Below the pieces are notes generated by a model. That model was not told the origin of the DNA, searched no databases, and saw only the letters and a list, made by a program, of their open reading frames with translations. The translations under genes were made by a program, and so were the position numbers. Positions 18,385 to 29,394 of a stretch of DNA of 64,000 nucleotides are shown one piece after another (within the stretch, counting starts at the first letter, position 1; every line of letters starts with the position of its first letter). This DNA comes from Paracoccus yibinensis (GTDB lineage: Bacteria; Pseudomonadota; Alphaproteobacteria; Rhodobacterales; Rhodobacteraceae): assembly GCF_030846195.1 (NCBI RefSeq), contig NZ_JAVCWH010000002.1, positions 643,444 through 707,443 of the forward strand. Reading direction: 5' to 3'.

Positions 18385-18471
18385 GATGATTCTCCTTTAG
18401 CGTTTTTGCTTTGTCCGGCGGCCCATGCGTGCGGGCCGCTCTCCTTGGGGCGGGATGCCCGGGGGCGGTGT

Positions 18472-18490
18472 GGTGGGGTATAACCCCACC
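18472..18490. repeat. Palindromic repeat (GGTGGGGT type) after rpoA
   Basis: GGTGGGGT and ACCCCACC form an 8-bp stem with a 3-base loop, followed by CTACCCTA. It lies 11 bases after the rpoA stop. It is a member of the TAGGGTG/CACCCTA repeat family also found at 29375, 34563, 45947, 45982, 63734, 63775 and 63881. Confidence 0.85.
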
Positions 18491-18500
18491 CTACCCTATC

Positions 18501-19517
18501 TTAAAACTGGTCGTCGAAGCGCTTGGCCAGGTCCTCGATGTTCTCCGGCGGCCAGTCGACCACATCCATGCCCAGGTGCAGGCCCATGCCCGACAGCACT
18601 TCCTTGATCTCGTTCAAGGACTTGCGGCCGAAGTTCGGAGTGCGCAGCATCTCGGCCTCGGTCTTCTGGATCAGGTCGCCGATATAGACGATGTTGTCGT
18701 TCTTCAGGCAGTTGGCCGAACGGACCGACAGTTCCAGCTCGTCCACCTTCTTCAACAGGCGCGGATCGAATTCCAGACCATCCTCGGCATCCTGGCGGTT
18801 GGCCGATTCAGGCTCGTCGAAGTTCACGAAGACCGACAGCTGGTCCTGGACGATGCGCGCGGCATAGGCCACGGCGTCTTCCGGGGTCAGCGAACCGTCC
18901 GTTTCGATCTTCATCGTCAGCTTGTCATAGTCCAGCACCTGCCCCTCGCGGGTCGGCGTGACTTCATAGCTGACGCGCTTGACCGGCGAGAAGATCGCGT
19001 CGATCGGGATCAGGCCGATGGGCGCGTCCTCGGGGCGGTTCTTGTCGGCCGCGACATAGCCCTTGCCCGTCTGCACGGTCAGTTCCATGTTCAGGTCGGC
19101 GCCGTCGTCCAGGTGGCAGATGACATGGTCGCGGTTCAGCACCGTGATCCCGGCAGTTTCCTGGATGTCGCCGGCCTTGACTTCGCCAGGCCCCTTCGCG
19201 GACAGGGTCAGGCGTTTCGGCCCTTCCACGTCCATCTTCAGCGTCACGCCCTTGAGGTTCAGCACGATGTCGGTCACGTCCTCGCGGACACCGGCGACGC
19301 TGCTGAATTCATGCAGGACATTGTCGATCTGGACCGAGGTGATCGCCCCGCCTTGCAGCGACGACAGCAGCACGCGGCGCAGCGCGTTGCCCAGGGTCAG
19401 GCCAAAGCCCCGCTCCAGCGGTTCGGCGACCAGCGTGGCGGTGCGGGTGGCATCCGCGCCCGGCTTGACGACCAGCTGCGTCGGCTTGATCAGCTCGGCC
19501 CAATTCTTGTGGATCAT
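18501..19517 (-). CDS. rpoA: RNA polymerase subunit alpha
   Basis: This 338-residue alpha subunit has an N-terminal dimerisation domain ([22 protein letters not shown] near residue 30) and a C-terminal domain with [22 protein letters not shown] and [12 protein letters not shown]. The latter contacts UP elements and activators. It nucleates core enzyme assembly. It sits between rpsK and rplQ in the alpha operon. Confidence 0.98.
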   Translation of the reverse strand: MIHKNWAELIKPTQLVVKPGADATRTATLVAEPLERGFGLTLGNALRRVLLSSLQGGAITSVQIDNVLHEFSSVAGVREDVTDIVLNLKGVTLKMDVEGPKRLTLSAKGPGEVKAGDIQETAGITVLNRDHVICHLDDGADLNMELTVQTGKGYVAADKNRPEDAPIGLIPIDAIFSPVKRVSYEVTPTREGQVLDYDKLTMKIETDGSLTPEDAVAYAARIVQDQLSVFVNFDEPESANRQDAEDGLEFDPRLLKKVDELELSVRSANCLKNDNIVYIGDLIQKTEAEMLRTPNFGRKSLNEIKEVLSGMGLHLGMDVVDWPPENIEDLAKRFDDQF

Positions 19518-19591
19518 GCGTTTGCCTCCATTCTTGTCCCCGCCCCATGTCCTTGGCCGGAAACGCCCGAGGTTGAAAACGTAAAGACCGA

Positions 19592-19611
19592 ACCGCGCGA
19601 GGGCGCGCGGT
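19592..19611. repeat. Hairpin between rpsK and rpoA
   Basis: ACCGCGCG and CGCGCGGT make a perfect 8-bp stem with a 4-base loop, 23 bases after the rpsK stop. There is no continuous T-run on the minus strand. It is more likely a stabilising or processing structure than a full terminator. Confidence 0.5.
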
Positions 19612-19633
19612 CCGGGTAAGCATCATCTGAAAA

Positions 19634-20023
19634 TCAGACGCGGCGGCGCTTCGGCGGGCGGCAGCCGTTATGCGCGATCGGCGTCACGTCCCGGATCGCG
19701 GTGATGTTGAAGCCGACCGAAGCCAGCGCACGCAAAGCCGACTCGCGGCCCGAGCCGGGGCCTTGGACTTCGACTTCCAGCGTGCGGACGCCGTGCTCCT
19801 GCGCCTTGCGGCCCGCGTCTTCGGCGGCCATCTGCGCGGCGTAGGGGGTCGATTTGCGCGAACCCTTGAAGCCCATGGTGCCGGCCGACGACCACGAGAT
19901 CGCATTGCCCTGCACGTCCGAGATCAGGATTTTCGTGTTGTTGAAGCTGGAGTTCACATGCGCAACGCCGGTGGCGATGTTCTTGCGTTCCTTGCGCTTC
20001 ATGCGGGTCTTGTCGCGTGCCAT
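19634..20023 (-). CDS. rpsK: 30S ribosomal protein S11
   Basis: This 129-residue protein has family motifs [29 protein letters not shown] and the C-terminal [19 protein letters not shown]11 forms part of the 30S platform near the E site. It follows rpsM by 12 bases. Confidence 0.98.
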   Translation of the reverse strand: MARDKTRMKRKERKNIATGVAHVNSSFNNTKILISDVQGNAISWSSAGTMGFKGSRKSTPYAAQMAAEDAGRKAQEHGVRTLEVEVQGPGSGRESALRALASVGFNITAIRDVTPIAHNGCRPPKRRRV

Positions 20024-20035
20024 ATCCCGTTCCCC

Positions 20036-20404
20036 TTATTTCTTCTTGCCAGCGATGGGTTTCGCCGGGCCTTTGCGAGTCCGGGCATTGGTATGGGTGC
20101 GCTGACCGCGGACCGGGAGACCACGGCGGTGGCGCAGGCCCCGATACGAACCCAGGTCCATCATCCGCTTGATGTTCATCTGGGTTTCACGGCGCAGGTC
20201 GCCTTCGACGGTCAGGTTGGCGTCGATGTATTCGCGGATTTGCAGAACTTCGGCATCCGACAGGTCGTTGACGCGGCGCGCGCGGTCGATGCCGACGGCT
20301 TCGCAGATCTGTTCGGCATACATCGGGCCGATGCCGTGGATATAGGTCAGGGCGATCGGGACGCGCTTCCCGGTCGGAATGTTGACGCCAGCAATACGAG
20401 CCAC
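20036..20404 (-). CDS. rpsM: 30S ribosomal protein S13
   Basis: This 122-residue protein starts at a GTG (20404), [26 protein letters not shown]. It has [27 protein letters not shown] near the C-terminus. S13 lies at the head of the 30S subunit and contacts P-site tRNA. The 153-base gap to adk holds two hairpins, which suggests separate control. Confidence 0.98.
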   Translation of the reverse strand: MARIAGVNIPTGKRVPIALTYIHGIGPMYAEQICEAVGIDRARRVNDLSDAEVLQIREYIDANLTVEGDLRRETQMNIKRMMDLGSYRGLRHRRGLPVRGQRTHTNARTRKGPAKPIAGKKK

Positions 20405-20461
20405 GCGTTATCCTTTATCGGTTGCGGTTCCGTAACACCGGAACCTTTTTTCACAACGGAA

Positions 20462-20486
20462 GGCCCGAAAGCGATGCCTCCGGGCC
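20462..20486 (-). terminator. Hairpin after adk
   Basis: GGCCCG and CGGGCC form a stem about 70 bases after the adk stop, followed on the minus strand by TTCC. A second repeat (GGTTCCG/CGGAACC) lies closer to rpsM. Partial termination between adk and rpsM is possible but not certain. Confidence 0.4.
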
Positions 20487-20557
20487 GCTGATGGTCCACC
20501 CGTGCAAGGGTGATTCTCTTGCGAGATGACGTGACTTATAGGCGGTTGACTGTGGCG

Positions 20558-21229
20558 TCAAGTGCCCGTGGCGATTTCGCTTGACACGGGCAGCACACGG
20601 TCGATCTGGGTCGCCACCTCGTCCATCGCCGCCAAACCATCCACCGGCGCCAGCTTGCCCTTGGCATAGTAATAGCCGATCAAGGGCGAGGTCTTCTTGT
20701 AGTATTCCAGCAGCCGCGTCTTCAGACTGTCTTCGTTGTCGTCGGCGCGCCGCTTCAGATCAGTCGATCCGCAGACGTCGCAGACCCCCTGCTTTGCGGT
20801 CGGCTTGGTCTCGTCATGATACACCTCGCCGCAATTGCCGCAGGTATAGCGGCCGGTGATGCGGCGGACCAAGGCCTGGTCATCCACCTGCATCTCGATC
20901 ACGGCGTCCAGGATCATGCCGGTCTCGTCCAGCAGTTGGCCCAACGCATCGGCTTGCGCCAGCGTCCGGGGAAAGCCGTCAAAGATGAAGCCGTTGCCGC
21001 CTTCGGACAGTCTTTCGCGGATCAGGCCGATGACGATCTCATCGGTGACAAGCTGGCCCCGGTCCATGACCTCGGCCACGCGCTTGCCCATCTCGGTTCC
21101 CGAGGACCGGGCTGCGCGCAGCATGTCACCGGTGGACAGTTGCACCAGGCCGCGCTCCTCGACCAGCTTGCGCGCCTGGGTTCCCTTGCCGGCACCGGGC
21201 GGTCCCAGCAGAATGATATTGATCGTCAT
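20558..21229 (-). CDS. adk: Adenylate kinase with zinc-binding lid
   Basis: Adk interconverts ATP, ADP and AMP. The P-loop GPPGAGKGT is at residues 9-17. The LID region carries four cysteines (C130, C133, C150, C153), the zinc-finger type lid rather than the zinc-free E. coli type. Length is 223 residues. Its place between secY and rpsM is conserved. Confidence 0.97.
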   Translation of the reverse strand: MTINIILLGPPGAGKGTQARKLVEERGLVQLSTGDMLRAARSSGTEMGKRVAEVMDRGQLVTDEIVIGLIRERLSEGGNGFIFDGFPRTLAQADALGQLLDETGMILDAVIEMQVDDQALVRRITGRYTCGNCGEVYHDETKPTAKQGVCDVCGSTDLKRRADDNEDSLKTRLLEYYKKTSPLIGYYYAKGKLAPVDGLAAMDEVATQIDRVLPVSSEIATGT

Positions 21230-21264
21230 CTAAGGTCCGTCCCCCTCGTCAGCCCTTCGGGCCG

Positions 21265-22635
<1,371 letters not shown>

Positions 22636-22660
22636 GTGTTTTACGTCCCGTGTCATGACA

Positions 22661-22734
22661 GCGCCGCCGACCCGTTTCCGGGGACCGGCGGCGCCAGGAA
22701 AACCTGTTCGCTATCTATGGGGCACGCACGCCCC
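22661..22734. repeat. Two hairpins between rplO and secY
   Basis: GCGCCGCCG/CGGCGGCGC (22661-22694) is a long stem with a large inner loop, and GGGGC/GCCCC (22719-22734) lies 11 bases after the rplO stop. Neither has a T-run on the minus strand. They fit the pattern in this cluster of stem structures just after ribosomal-protein stop codons. Confidence 0.5.
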
Positions 22735-22744
22735 GATCAACAGC

Positions 22745-23224
22745 TTATTCCGCCGCCGCTTCGGCCTTGACCGGCAGCGACACCTTGCCGCCCGCCTTTT
22801 CGACCGCCTCGACCGCCGATTTGGACGCGCCGGTGACGGTGATGGTCAGGGCCGAGGTCAGCTCGCCCTTGGCCAGCAGACGGACGCCGTCCAGCTTGCG
22901 GCGCACCAGGCCCGAAGCGACCAGAGCGTCTTCGTTCAGTTCTGCAGTGGCGTCGATCTTGCCCGCGTCGATGAAGCTCTGGATCTGGCCCAGGTTCACG
23001 ACGGCGAAGGACTTGGCGTTCGGCTTGGTGAAGCCGCGCTTCGGCAGGCGGCGATAGAGCGGCATCTGGCCGCCTTCGTATCCGTTCAGCGCGACGCCCG
23101 AACGCGAGCTTTGCCCCTTGATACCACGGCCGGCGGTCTTGCCCTTGCCCGAGCCGGGACCGCGCGCCACGCGCTTTTTCTTGCGGTTCGCGCCTTCGTT
23201 GTCGCGGATTTCATGCAGTTTCAT
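22745..23224 (-). CDS. rplO: 50S ribosomal protein L15
   Basis: L15 starts [20 protein letters not shown], followed by [17 protein letters not shown] and [17 protein letters not shown], the diagnostic glycine- and lysine-rich N-terminal half. Length is 159 residues from ATG 23224, with an alanine-rich end. It heads a new transcription unit after the rpmD terminator. Confidence 0.98.
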   Translation of the reverse strand: MKLHEIRDNEGANRKKKRVARGPGSGKGKTAGRGIKGQSSRSGVALNGYEGGQMPLYRRLPKRGFTKPNAKSFAVVNLGQIQSFIDAGKIDATAELNEDALVASGLVRRKLDGVRLLAKGELTSALTITVTGASKSAVEAVEKAGGKVSLPVKAEAAAE

Positions 23225-23317
23225 GTCGCTTCTCCTAGGCCGGACGCACCCCCGAAGCGATGATGGGGCGGACACGGCGTGACGTGTTTCGTGAGTCGTG
23301 CCCGCAGGCACCCGCGG

Positions 23318-23346
23318 CGTATAATCCCAACAAGCCCCGGCGGCAA
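23318..23346 (-). promoter_or_regulatory. Putative promoter of rplO-secY-adk-rpsM-rpsK-rpoA-rplQ
   Basis: TTGCCG (23346-23341) and TATACG (23323-23318) are separated by 17 bases on the minus strand, about 95 bases upstream of rplO. The same TATACG -10 occurs in the str promoter at 39053. It lies inside the gap created by the two inserted genes. Confidence 0.55.
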
Positions 23347-23440
23347 GTCCTGGCCGCGCTGCGCGGGACAAGCGGATGTGAATTGCCGTCGCCTGCGGCG
23401 CGGGTATCAGGAAGCCCGTCATTCGCCAGGATCATTTGCC

Positions 23441-24049
23441 ATGAAACGCATTCTTCCGCTTGTTGCCGTCCTTCTTCTGCCCCCCCTTGCCGCTCAGGCC
23501 GAGCCGACCTTCTGCACCGCCCGCATCAATGCCCGCGACGTTCCGCTGGCCTATGATCCCAAGGAACCCGGCCTGCGGGACCATTTCAGCCGGCGCGAGA
23601 TCCTGTTCACCTCCTGGGGCCGCGACACCTGCCCCAGCTATGTCGTGCTGCGCAGCCTGACGCCGGACCTGACGGATCAGGAACGCGGTCCCTTCTGCCT
23701 GCGCCACGACAAGGCCAGCGATTCGATCATCGGCTATGACCTTGGGCGCCGCGACGCCTATGGCCGCTGCGAGGCGCCCGCCAAGACCGTCTGCCAGCGC
23801 GTGAACCAGACCAAGAACGCCGCGGTTGCCATCACCGGGGCGGCGGCGCGCGGCGCAATCAAGGGCGCGCAGTCCTTGCCGGACGGGTCGGGGGCGGTGA
23901 TCCTCAGCGGATCGCAGGGCTATGTCGCGGGGGCGCTCTCCTCGATCGGCGGCGCGGCTGCGGCAGTTGCGGCGTCTCCGGCGATCATGGCTGGCGCTGC
24001 CGTATCGGTGGTGGCCGTTGGCGGCGCAGTCTATGCCTGCCGGGAATAA
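23441..24049 (+). CDS. Exported protein of unknown function
   Basis: This 202-residue protein opens with a signal peptide (MKRILPLVAVLLLPPLAAQA). The mature N-terminal half holds five or six cysteines and charged residues. The C-terminal 75 residues are a glycine/alanine-rich hydrophobic stretch ending YACRE, which could enter a membrane. I do not recognise a family. It is encoded against the direction of the ribosomal genes around it, and its stop is two bases from the stop of the next gene. Confidence 0.75.
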   Translation: MKRILPLVAVLLLPPLAAQAEPTFCTARINARDVPLAYDPKEPGLRDHFSRREILFTSWGRDTCPSYVVLRSLTPDLTDQERGPFCLRHDKASDSIIGYDLGRRDAYGRCEAPAKTVCQRVNQTKNAAVAITGAAARGAIKGAQSLPDGSGAVILSGSQGYVAGALSSIGGAAAAVAASPAIMAGAAVSVVAVGGAVYACRE

Positions 24050-24051
24050 GT

Positions 24052-24762
24052 TCAGAACTCCAGCCAGGTGCCGATCCTGACGGCAGGTTCGCTGGGTCCG
24101 GCGAGGGGCGCGACAAGGCCGATCTCCAGCCGCGCGGGTCCGGTCAGGTCATAGACGACCGAGGTCGCCAGCTTGGCCGAAAAGTCTGTGTCCTTGCGCG
24201 CCTCCAGCCGAAGCTGGTTTACCACAGCCCAGAAGGGTGTGGGGCGCAGGCCGATGGTCAGGTCCAGCTTGCTGACGATTTCGGGCGTCAGATAGGCATA
24301 TTGGATGCTGGACAAGCCTTGGCGCCCGGTGACTTCTTCGGTCTTGCCGGCGACCTTCACCCGCGCCTCGGCGCTCAGCCAGCCGCCGTCCCAGGGACCC
24401 GAGAAGCCCCGCCCCCACATCAGCGCGGCTTGGCTCAGCGGCAGCAGTTCGCCGTCGCGCCGGATCGCGCCGACGCCCATCGCATAGGACAGCCTGTTCG
24501 GCCCTTCTCCGCTGTCCAGCGACTTTTGATACCAGAGCATCGCACTGGTTTCGCCAACATTGGTGTGGCTGACCTCCAGCCCCACGGTCCGTCGGCGGCT
24601 CAGGCCATATTCGGTGTAAAGCCCCATGTAGGAGTTTCCCCCGTCGTCCCGTTCCCCCGACAGCGAGATGAAGAAATGGCCGGCTTCCCGCGGCCAGGGA
24701 CCGGCATGGCCTGTCACCGCCAGAAGAAGCCAGACGATGCAGCTGGCGATAACGCGCGTCAC
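24052..24762 (-). CDS. Exported, possibly outer-membrane beta-barrel protein
   Basis: This 236-residue protein has a signal peptide ending near VTGHA. The body has alternating polar and apolar residues and closes with VRIGTWLEF. A C-terminal phenylalanine preceded by alternating hydrophobics is the usual end of outer-membrane barrels. No named family is recognised. It lies between rpmD and rplO, tail to tail with the other unknown gene, and is preceded by its own upstream region. Confidence 0.72.
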   Translation of the reverse strand: MTRVIASCIVWLLLAVTGHAGPWPREAGHFFISLSGERDDGGNSYMGLYTEYGLSRRRTVGLEVSHTNVGETSAMLWYQKSLDSGEGPNRLSYAMGVGAIRRDGELLPLSQAALMWGRGFSGPWDGGWLSAEARVKVAGKTEEVTGRQGLSSIQYAYLTPEIVSKLDLTIGLRPTPFWAVVNQLRLEARKDTDFSAKLATSVVYDLTGPARLEIGLVAPLAGPSEPAVRIGTWLEF

Positions 24763-24850
24763 GGGGGTCGTCCCCTCCGGTTGGAACCAAAGCCGACCGT
24801 AAGGGAGAAAAGGTTAGGATATGGTTAACGGGGTTGCCCCTAGACAAAGC

Positions 24851-24878
24851 AAAACGCCCCAGACTTCTCCGGGGCGTT
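24851..24878 (-). terminator. Terminator after rpmD
   Basis: AACGCCCC and GGGGCGTT form an 8-bp stem with a 10-base loop, 20 bases after the rpmD stop. The minus strand then reads TTTTGC. It should end transcription of the spc-type unit before the two inserted genes. Confidence 0.8.
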
Positions 24879-24898
24879 CCTTTGGCGATCCTTGCGGA

Positions 24899-25084
24899 TC
24901 AGGCCTTTTCTTCGATGATCGTCACCAGATGCGGGATCTTGGCGACCATGCCGCGGATCGCGGGGGTATCCTGCAACTCGCGGGTGCGGTTCATCTTGTT
25001 CAGGCCCAGGCCTTTCAGCGTTTCGCGCTGGATGGCGGGGCGGCGGATCGGGCTGCCGATCTGCTTGACGACGATGGTTGCCAT
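24899..25084 (-). CDS. rpmD: 50S ribosomal protein L30
   Basis: This 61-residue protein reads [20 protein letters not shown], then [25 protein letters not shown]. The short length and central GLGLxKxNRTRELxDTP motif identify L30. It directly follows rpsE. It is the last gene before a terminator. Confidence 0.97.
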   Translation of the reverse strand: MATIVVKQIGSPIRRPAIQRETLKGLGLNKMNRTRELQDTPAIRGMVAKIPHLVTIIEEKA

Positions 25085-25096
25085 ACGCCTGTCTCC

Positions 25097-25663
25097 TTAC
25101 GCTTCGACCGGCTCGGCAGCCGGCTTGTTGTCCTGCGGCAGGATGTCGGCCACCTTCTTGCCGCGACGCTGCGCGACCGAACGGGGGCTGGCTTCCTTCT
25201 TCAGGCCGTCCAGCGTCGCGCGGATCATGTTGTAGGGGTTCTGCGACCCCTGCGACTTCGCGACGACGTCCTGAACGCCCAGCATCTCGAACACGGCGCG
25301 CATCGGACCACCGGCGATGATGCCGGTCCCCGGAACGGCGGTGCGCATGATCACCTTGCCGGCGCCATGACGGCCTTCGATGTCATGGTGCAGGGTGCGG
25401 CCATCGCGCAGCGGCACGCGGACCAGCGAACGCTTGGCCTGCTCGGTCGCCTTGCGGATCGCTTCCGGCACTTCCTTGGCCTTGCCCTTGCCGAAGCCGA
25501 CGCGGCCACGCTGGTCGCCGACAACCACCAGGGCTGCGAAGCCGAAGCGCTTGCCACCCTTGACGGTTTTCGAGACGCGGTTGATCGCGACAAGGCGATC
25601 CTGGAATTCCGGGGTTTCCTCGCGCTCTTCGCGGCGACCCCGGCGGTTTTCACGTTCTGCCAT
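25097..25663 (-). CDS. rpsE: 30S ribosomal protein S5
   Basis: S5 is 188 residues here. Motifs are [38 protein letters not shown] and [18 protein letters not shown]5 helps set translational accuracy. ATG 25663 gives the standard N-terminus MAEREN; the frame upstream is intergenic. Confidence 0.98.
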   Translation of the reverse strand: MAERENRRGRREEREETPEFQDRLVAINRVSKTVKGGKRFGFAALVVVGDQRGRVGFGKGKAKEVPEAIRKATEQAKRSLVRVPLRDGRTLHHDIEGRHGAGKVIMRTAVPGTGIIAGGPMRAVFEMLGVQDVVAKSQGSQNPYNMIRATLDGLKKEASPRSVAQRRGKKVADILPQDNKPAAEPVEA

Positions 25664-25751
25664 ATGGCATTCCTTAAAACAGGTGGCGCTTGGCGCCGGT
25701 TGGTTCAATCCAGGTGGGGCAGTCCCGCAAGGACCGCCCCCCGGATCATCG

Positions 25752-25771
25752 GGGTGGCGCAAACGCCACCC
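25752..25771. repeat. Hairpin after rplR
   Basis: GGGTGGCG and CGCCACCC form a perfect 8-bp stem with loop CAAA, ending 6 bases from the rplR stop. It resembles the GGTGGGGT repeats but lacks the CTACCC flank. There is no T-run on the minus strand. Confidence 0.6.
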
Positions 25772-25777
25772 GCATCA

Positions 25778-26137
25778 TCAGAACTTCAGGCCACCTTCAC
25801 GGGCGGCGTCGGCCAGGGCCTTCACCTTGCCGTGGAAGATGAAGCCGCCACGGTCGAAGACGACCTCCTCGATGCCGGCGGCCTTCGCGCGCTCGGCAAT
25901 CGCGGCGCCGATCTTGGCAGCAGCCTCGACGTTGTTCTTGCCGACCAGGCCAAAGTCCTTCTCCAGCGTGCTGGCCGAAGCCAGGGTCACGCCATTCAGG
26001 TCGTCGATGACCTGAACCGAGATGTTCTTCGAGGAACGGTGGACCGACAGGCGCGGGCGGCCGTTCGACATCGCCCGCAGTTTGTTCCGAACGCGCAGGC
26101 GGCGCTTCTGGAACAGCTCTTGCTTTTTCAGTGCCAT
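25778..26137 (-). CDS. rplR: 50S ribosomal protein L18
   Basis: This 119-residue protein contains [21 protein letters not shown] and [26 protein letters not shown], the L18 signatures. L18 binds 5S rRNA with L5. It lies 12 bases after rplF. Confidence 0.98.
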   Translation of the reverse strand: MALKKQELFQKRRLRVRNKLRAMSNGRPRLSVHRSSKNISVQVIDDLNGVTLASASTLEKDFGLVGKNNVEAAAKIGAAIAERAKAAGIEEVVFDRGGFIFHGKVKALADAAREGGLKF

Positions 26138-26149
26138 TTCATGCGCCCC

Positions 26150-26683
26150 TTACTTCTTCTTGCCTTCCTTGCGGAAGACGAACTCGCCCTTGTAGCGGAT
26201 GCCCTTGCCCTTGTAGGGCTCCGGCTTGCGCCATTCGCGGATGTTCGCGGCCACCTGACCAACAAGCTGCTGGTCGATGCCTTCCACAACGATTTCGGTC
26301 TGCTTCGGCGCGGTGATCGTCACGCCTTCCGGCGTTTCGAAGTTCACGTCGTGCGAATAGCCCAGAGCCAGCTTCAGGGTCTTGCCCTGCATCGTGGCGC
26401 GGTAACCCACGCCCTGGATTTCCAGCTCTTTCTTGAAGCCTTCCGACACGCCGACCGTCAGGTTTTCCACCATCGAGCGGGTCATGCCCCACTGCTGGCG
26501 CGCGCGCTTCGAGGTGCCGCGCGGCTTCACCGCAACCGCACCCTCATCCAGCACCAGATCCACATCGTCGGTCGCCGTGAAGCTGCGGGTGCCCTTCGGA
26601 CCCTTCACCTCGATGGTCTGACCCTTGATCTCGGCCGTCACGCCCTTGGGCAGAGCGACCGGCTTCTTACCAATCCGAGACAT
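26150..26683 (-). CDS. rplF: 50S ribosomal protein L6
   Basis: This 177-residue protein starts [15 protein letters not shown] and contains [19 protein letters not shown] and [19 protein letters not shown]6 lies near the sarcin-ricin loop, the factor-binding region of the 50S subunit. It follows rpsH by 12 bases. Confidence 0.98.
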   Translation of the reverse strand: MSRIGKKPVALPKGVTAEIKGQTIEVKGPKGTRSFTATDDVDLVLDEGAVAVKPRGTSKRARQQWGMTRSMVENLTVGVSEGFKKELEIQGVGYRATMQGKTLKLALGYSHDVNFETPEGVTITAPKQTEIVVEGIDQQLVGQVAANIREWRKPEPYKGKGIRYKGEFVFRKEGKKK

Positions 26684-26695
26684 CTGCTGCCCTCC

Positions 26696-27094
26696 TTAGA
26701 ACACGGTGCAGAGGACTTCGCCGCCGACATTGGCGTTGCGAGCCGCTGCATCCGACATGACGCCCTTGGGCGTCGAGACGATGGAGACGCCCAGACCCTG
26801 GCGGACCTGCGGGATTTCCTTGGCGCCGGCGTAAACGCGGCGGCCAGGCTTCGAGACACGCGACAGTTCCCGGATGACCGGGGTGCCGTCGTGGTACTTC
26901 AGACCGATCTCGAGCTCGGCATGGCCGGCTTCGGTGGTCACTTCTTCATAGCCGCGGATGTAACCTTCGGCTTTCAGCACGTCCAGAACCCAAGCGCGCA
27001 GCTTGGAGGCCGGGGTGCGGACGGTCGATTTGCCGCGCATCTGTGCGTTGCGGATGCGGGTCAGCATATCGCCGAGAGGATCGTTCATCGACAT
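26696..27094 (-). CDS. rpsH: 30S ribosomal protein S8
   Basis: This 132-residue protein has the N-terminal [19 protein letters not shown] and the C-terminal [21 protein letters not shown]8 is a primary 16S rRNA binder and, in E. coli, represses the spc operon. Starts at 27094 and 27088 are both possible. Confidence 0.98.
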   Translation of the reverse strand: MSMNDPLGDMLTRIRNAQMRGKSTVRTPASKLRAWVLDVLKAEGYIRGYEEVTTEAGHAELEIGLKYHDGTPVIRELSRVSKPGRRVYAGAKEIPQVRQGLGVSIVSTPKGVMSDAAARNANVGGEVLCTVF

Positions 27095-27103
27095 GTTGCC
27101 CCC

Positions 27104-27409
27104 TTACCAGCTGGACTTGACGAGACCGGGGATCTGACCGTTCGAGCCAAGCTCGCGCAGCATGATCCGCGACAGTTTCAGTTTGCGGTAATACGCGTGC
27201 GGACGGCCGGTCAGTTGGCACCGGTTGTGCAGACGCGTTTCCGACGAGTTGCGCGGCAGTTCGGCCAGCTTCAGGCTTGCCTTGAACCGCTCTTCCATCG
27301 GACGGGACTGGTCGTTGATGACCTCCTTGAGGGAGGCGCGCTTGGCGGCGAACTTCGCGACCAGACGCTCGCGCTTCTTCTCGCGCTCGACCATGGATTT
27401 CTTTGCCAT
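27104..27409 (-). CDS. rpsN: 30S ribosomal protein S14
   Basis: This 101-residue protein is the zinc-free long form of S14 ([20 protein letters not shown]), with [20 protein letters not shown] and [22 protein letters not shown]. It has only one cysteine, so the zinc ribbon form is excluded. Confidence 0.98.
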   Translation of the reverse strand: MAKKSMVEREKKRERLVAKFAAKRASLKEVINDQSRPMEERFKASLKLAELPRNSSETRLHNRCQLTGRPHAYYRKLKLSRIMLRELGSNGQIPGLVKSSW

Positions 27410-27426
27410 ATCTCTTACCTCCGCGA

Positions 27427-27987
27427 TCAGCTGTTGAAGGGCATGTTGAAATGCTTCAACAGCGCTTTCGCTTCCGCGTCGGTCGGCGCGGTGGTGCAGA
27501 TGATGATGTCCATCCCCAGAACTTCGTCGACCTTGTCGAAGTTGATTTCCGGGAACACGATGTGCTCCTTCAGGCCCATGGCATAGTTGCCGCGGCCGTC
27601 GAAAGAGGTGCCCTTCACGCCGCGGAAGTCGCGGACGCGGGGCAGCGCGATGTTGATCAGGCGGTCCAGGAACTCATACATCCGGTCGCCGCGCAGGGTC
27701 ACCTTGGCGCCCAGCGGCATTTCTTCCCGGACGCGGAAGCCCGCGATCGAGGTCTTCGCCTTGGTGATCACGGCCTTCTGGCCGGCGATCAGCGACAGTT
27801 CCTCGGCGCCCTGCTTCACCTTCTTGGTGTCTTTCACGGCCTCGCCGATGCCCATGTTCAGGACGATCTTGTCCAGACGCGGGATCTGCATGTCGTTCTT
27901 GTAGCCGAACTCTTCCTTGAGCGCGGCGCGAACCTGATCGCGATAGACCGCCTTGAGGCGCGGCGTGTATTTGGTTGCGTCCAGCAT
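27427..27987 (-). CDS. rplE: 50S ribosomal protein L5
   Basis: This 186-residue protein contains [18 protein letters not shown], the loop [17 protein letters not shown] and [20 protein letters not shown]5 binds 5S rRNA. Its start overlaps the rplX stop by one base. Confidence 0.98.
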   Translation of the reverse strand: MLDATKYTPRLKAVYRDQVRAALKEEFGYKNDMQIPRLDKIVLNMGIGEAVKDTKKVKQGAEELSLIAGQKAVITKAKTSIAGFRVREEMPLGAKVTLRGDRMYEFLDRLINIALPRVRDFRGVKGTSFDGRGNYAMGLKEHIVFPEINFDKVDEVLGMDIIICTTAPTDAEAKALLKHFNMPFNS

Positions 27988-28292
27988 CAGATCACGTCTC
28001 CCGTGGTCTTGGCGAAACGGACCTTTTTGTCGCCTTCCATGCGGAAGCCGACGCGGGTCGCTTTGCCATTGGCATCCAGCAGCGCCAGGTTCGACAGGTC
28101 GATCGGCATCGCCTTCGGCGTGCGGCCGCCCTGGGTGGCCTGCGTCTGGCGCGCGTGACGGATCGCGATGTTGATGCCGTCAACGATGGCCTTGTTGTCC
28201 TTGGGCATCACGGCGGTGATTTCGCCCTGCTTGCCCTTGTCCTTGCCGGCCAGCACGACGACCTTGTCGCCTTTCTTCAGCTTGGCAGCCAT
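27987..28292 (-). CDS. rplX: 50S ribosomal protein L24
   Basis: This 101-residue protein carries the KOW motif [20 protein letters not shown] at residues 6-25. L24 is an early assembly protein of the 50S subunit. ATG 28292 overlaps the rplN stop by one base; the open frame upstream runs through rplN sequence. Confidence 0.98.
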   Translation of the reverse strand: MAAKLKKGDKVVVLAGKDKGKQGEITAVMPKDNKAIVDGINIAIRHARQTQATQGGRTPKAMPIDLSNLALLDANGKATRVGFRMEGDKKVRFAKTTGDVI

Positions 28293-28660
28293 TACAGCAC
28301 CTCCGGCGCAAGCGAGATGATCTTCATGAAGTTCTTCGCGCGCAGCTCGCGGACGACCGGCCCGAAGATACGGGTGCCGACCGGTTCGCCCTGGTTGTTC
28401 AGGATGACGGCGGCGTTGCGGTCGAAGCGGATCGAGGTTCCGTCCTCGCGCTTCACTTCCTTGGCGGTCCGAACGACCACGGCCTTGCGGACGTCGCCCT
28501 TCTTGACCCGGCCCCGCGGGATGGCTTCCTTGACGGACACGACAATGATGTCGCCCACCGACGCATAGCGACGGTGCGAACCACCCAGGACCTTGATGCA
28601 CTGAACCCGGCGCGCGCCGGAGTTGTCAGCAACATCCAGATTGGTCTGCATCTGGATCAT
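28292..28660 (-). CDS. rplN: 50S ribosomal protein L14
   Basis: This 122-residue protein has the family N-terminus [20 protein letters not shown] and the motifs [11 protein letters not shown] and [23 protein letters not shown]14 lies at the subunit interface. Confidence 0.98.
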   Translation of the reverse strand: MIQMQTNLDVADNSGARRVQCIKVLGGSHRRYASVGDIIVVSVKEAIPRGRVKKGDVRKAVVVRTAKEVKREDGTSIRFDRNAAVILNNQGEPVGTRIFGPVVRELRAKNFMKIISLAPEVL

Positions 28661-28736
28661 TTGGTTTCTCCCGACCTTTGGGGACCGCCTTGTGCGGCCC
28701 CAGGGTTTCGATCATTTCTGATCTGTGATGATGGAC

Positions 28737-28982
28737 TTACGCGGAAACCGCTTCGTCCGTCAGGACAGTCCAGCGTTTCGTCTTCGAAATCGGCGCGCAT
28801 TCGATGATGCGAACGGTGTCGCCGACCTTGAACTGGTTGTTCGCGTCATGCGCCCGGTATTTCTTGGACGAGCGAACGGTCTTGTGCAGCAGCGGGTGCT
28901 TGAAGCGACGCTCGACCAGGACGGTGACGGTCTGTTCGTTCTTGTCGCTGGTGACGCGGCCTTGCAGGATGCGTTTGGGCAT
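28737..28982 (-). CDS. rpsQ: 30S ribosomal protein S17
   Basis: This 81-residue protein starts [20 protein letters not shown] and contains [18 protein letters not shown] and [19 protein letters not shown]17 is a primary 16S rRNA binding protein. The 76-base gap after it holds an imperfect GC-rich hairpin. Confidence 0.98.
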   Translation of the reverse strand: MPKRILQGRVTSDKNEQTVTVLVERRFKHPLLHKTVRSSKKYRAHDANNQFKVGDTVRIIECAPISKTKRWTVLTDEAVSA

Positions 28983-28994
28983 GGGCCAGGCTCC

Positions 28995-29201
28995 TTAGTT
29001 CGAGGCCGCGGCTTCCGCCGCTTTCTGGTTCAGAATGGTTTTCACACGGGCCACGTCGCGGCGCACTGCACGCATCCGGGCGGTGCTTTCAAGCTGGCCG
29101 GTGGCCTGCTGGAAGCGGAGGTTGAAGGCCTCCTTCTTCAGCGCGACAAGCTGATCCTTCAGCTGGTCGGGCGTCTTCGACGTCAGTTCCTGCGCTTTCA
29201 T
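28995..29201 (-). CDS. rpmC: 50S ribosomal protein L29
   Basis: This 68-residue, mostly helical protein ([33 protein letters not shown]) lies at the exit tunnel, where SRP and trigger factor bind through its neighbour L23. In most bacteria it directly follows rplP. Here a 196-base gap with a terminator and a promoter-like site separates them. Confidence 0.97.
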   Translation of the reverse strand: MKAQELTSKTPDQLKDQLVALKKEAFNLRFQQATGQLESTARMRAVRRDVARVKTILNQKAAEAAASN

Positions 29202-29284
29202 GGCGCTTTCCTTTCAACATCACCGGAGAGCCCCTGCACGCAGGGCCACCCTGATTCCCGGTGGAGTTTCATGATGAAGGCCTG

Positions 29285-29313
29285 CCCATACAGGCAATGC
29301 CGGTTTCGTGCAA
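29285..29313 (-). promoter_or_regulatory. Putative promoter upstream of rpmC
   Basis: TTGCAC (29313-29308) and TATGGG (29290-29285) lie 17 bases apart on the minus strand, just after the rplP terminator and about 84 bases before rpmC. The position suggests a restart of transcription for rpmC through rpmD. Confidence 0.45.
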
Positions 29314-29338
29314 CCCTTTTCCGGCCAAGAAAAGGAAA

Positions 29339-29362
29339 ACCCCGCCAGTCGCCCGGCGGGGT
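29339..29362 (-). terminator. Intrinsic terminator between rplP and rpmC
   Basis: ACCCCGCC and GGCGGGGT form a perfect 8-bp stem with an 8-base loop. The minus strand then reads TTTTCCTTTTC. This strong signal lies inside what is normally one continuous ribosomal operon. Confidence 0.75.
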
Positions 29363-29374
29363 CATTTTCCGTAG

Positions 29375-29394
29375 GGTGCGTGCTTGCACGCACC
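29375..29394. repeat. Palindromic repeat (GGTGCGTGC type) after rplP
   Basis: GGTGCGTGC and GCACGCACC form a perfect 9-bp stem with loop TT, preceded by GTAG. It ends 4 bases from the rplP stop. The same 20-mer recurs exactly at 45982-46001 after rpoB. Confidence 0.9.
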
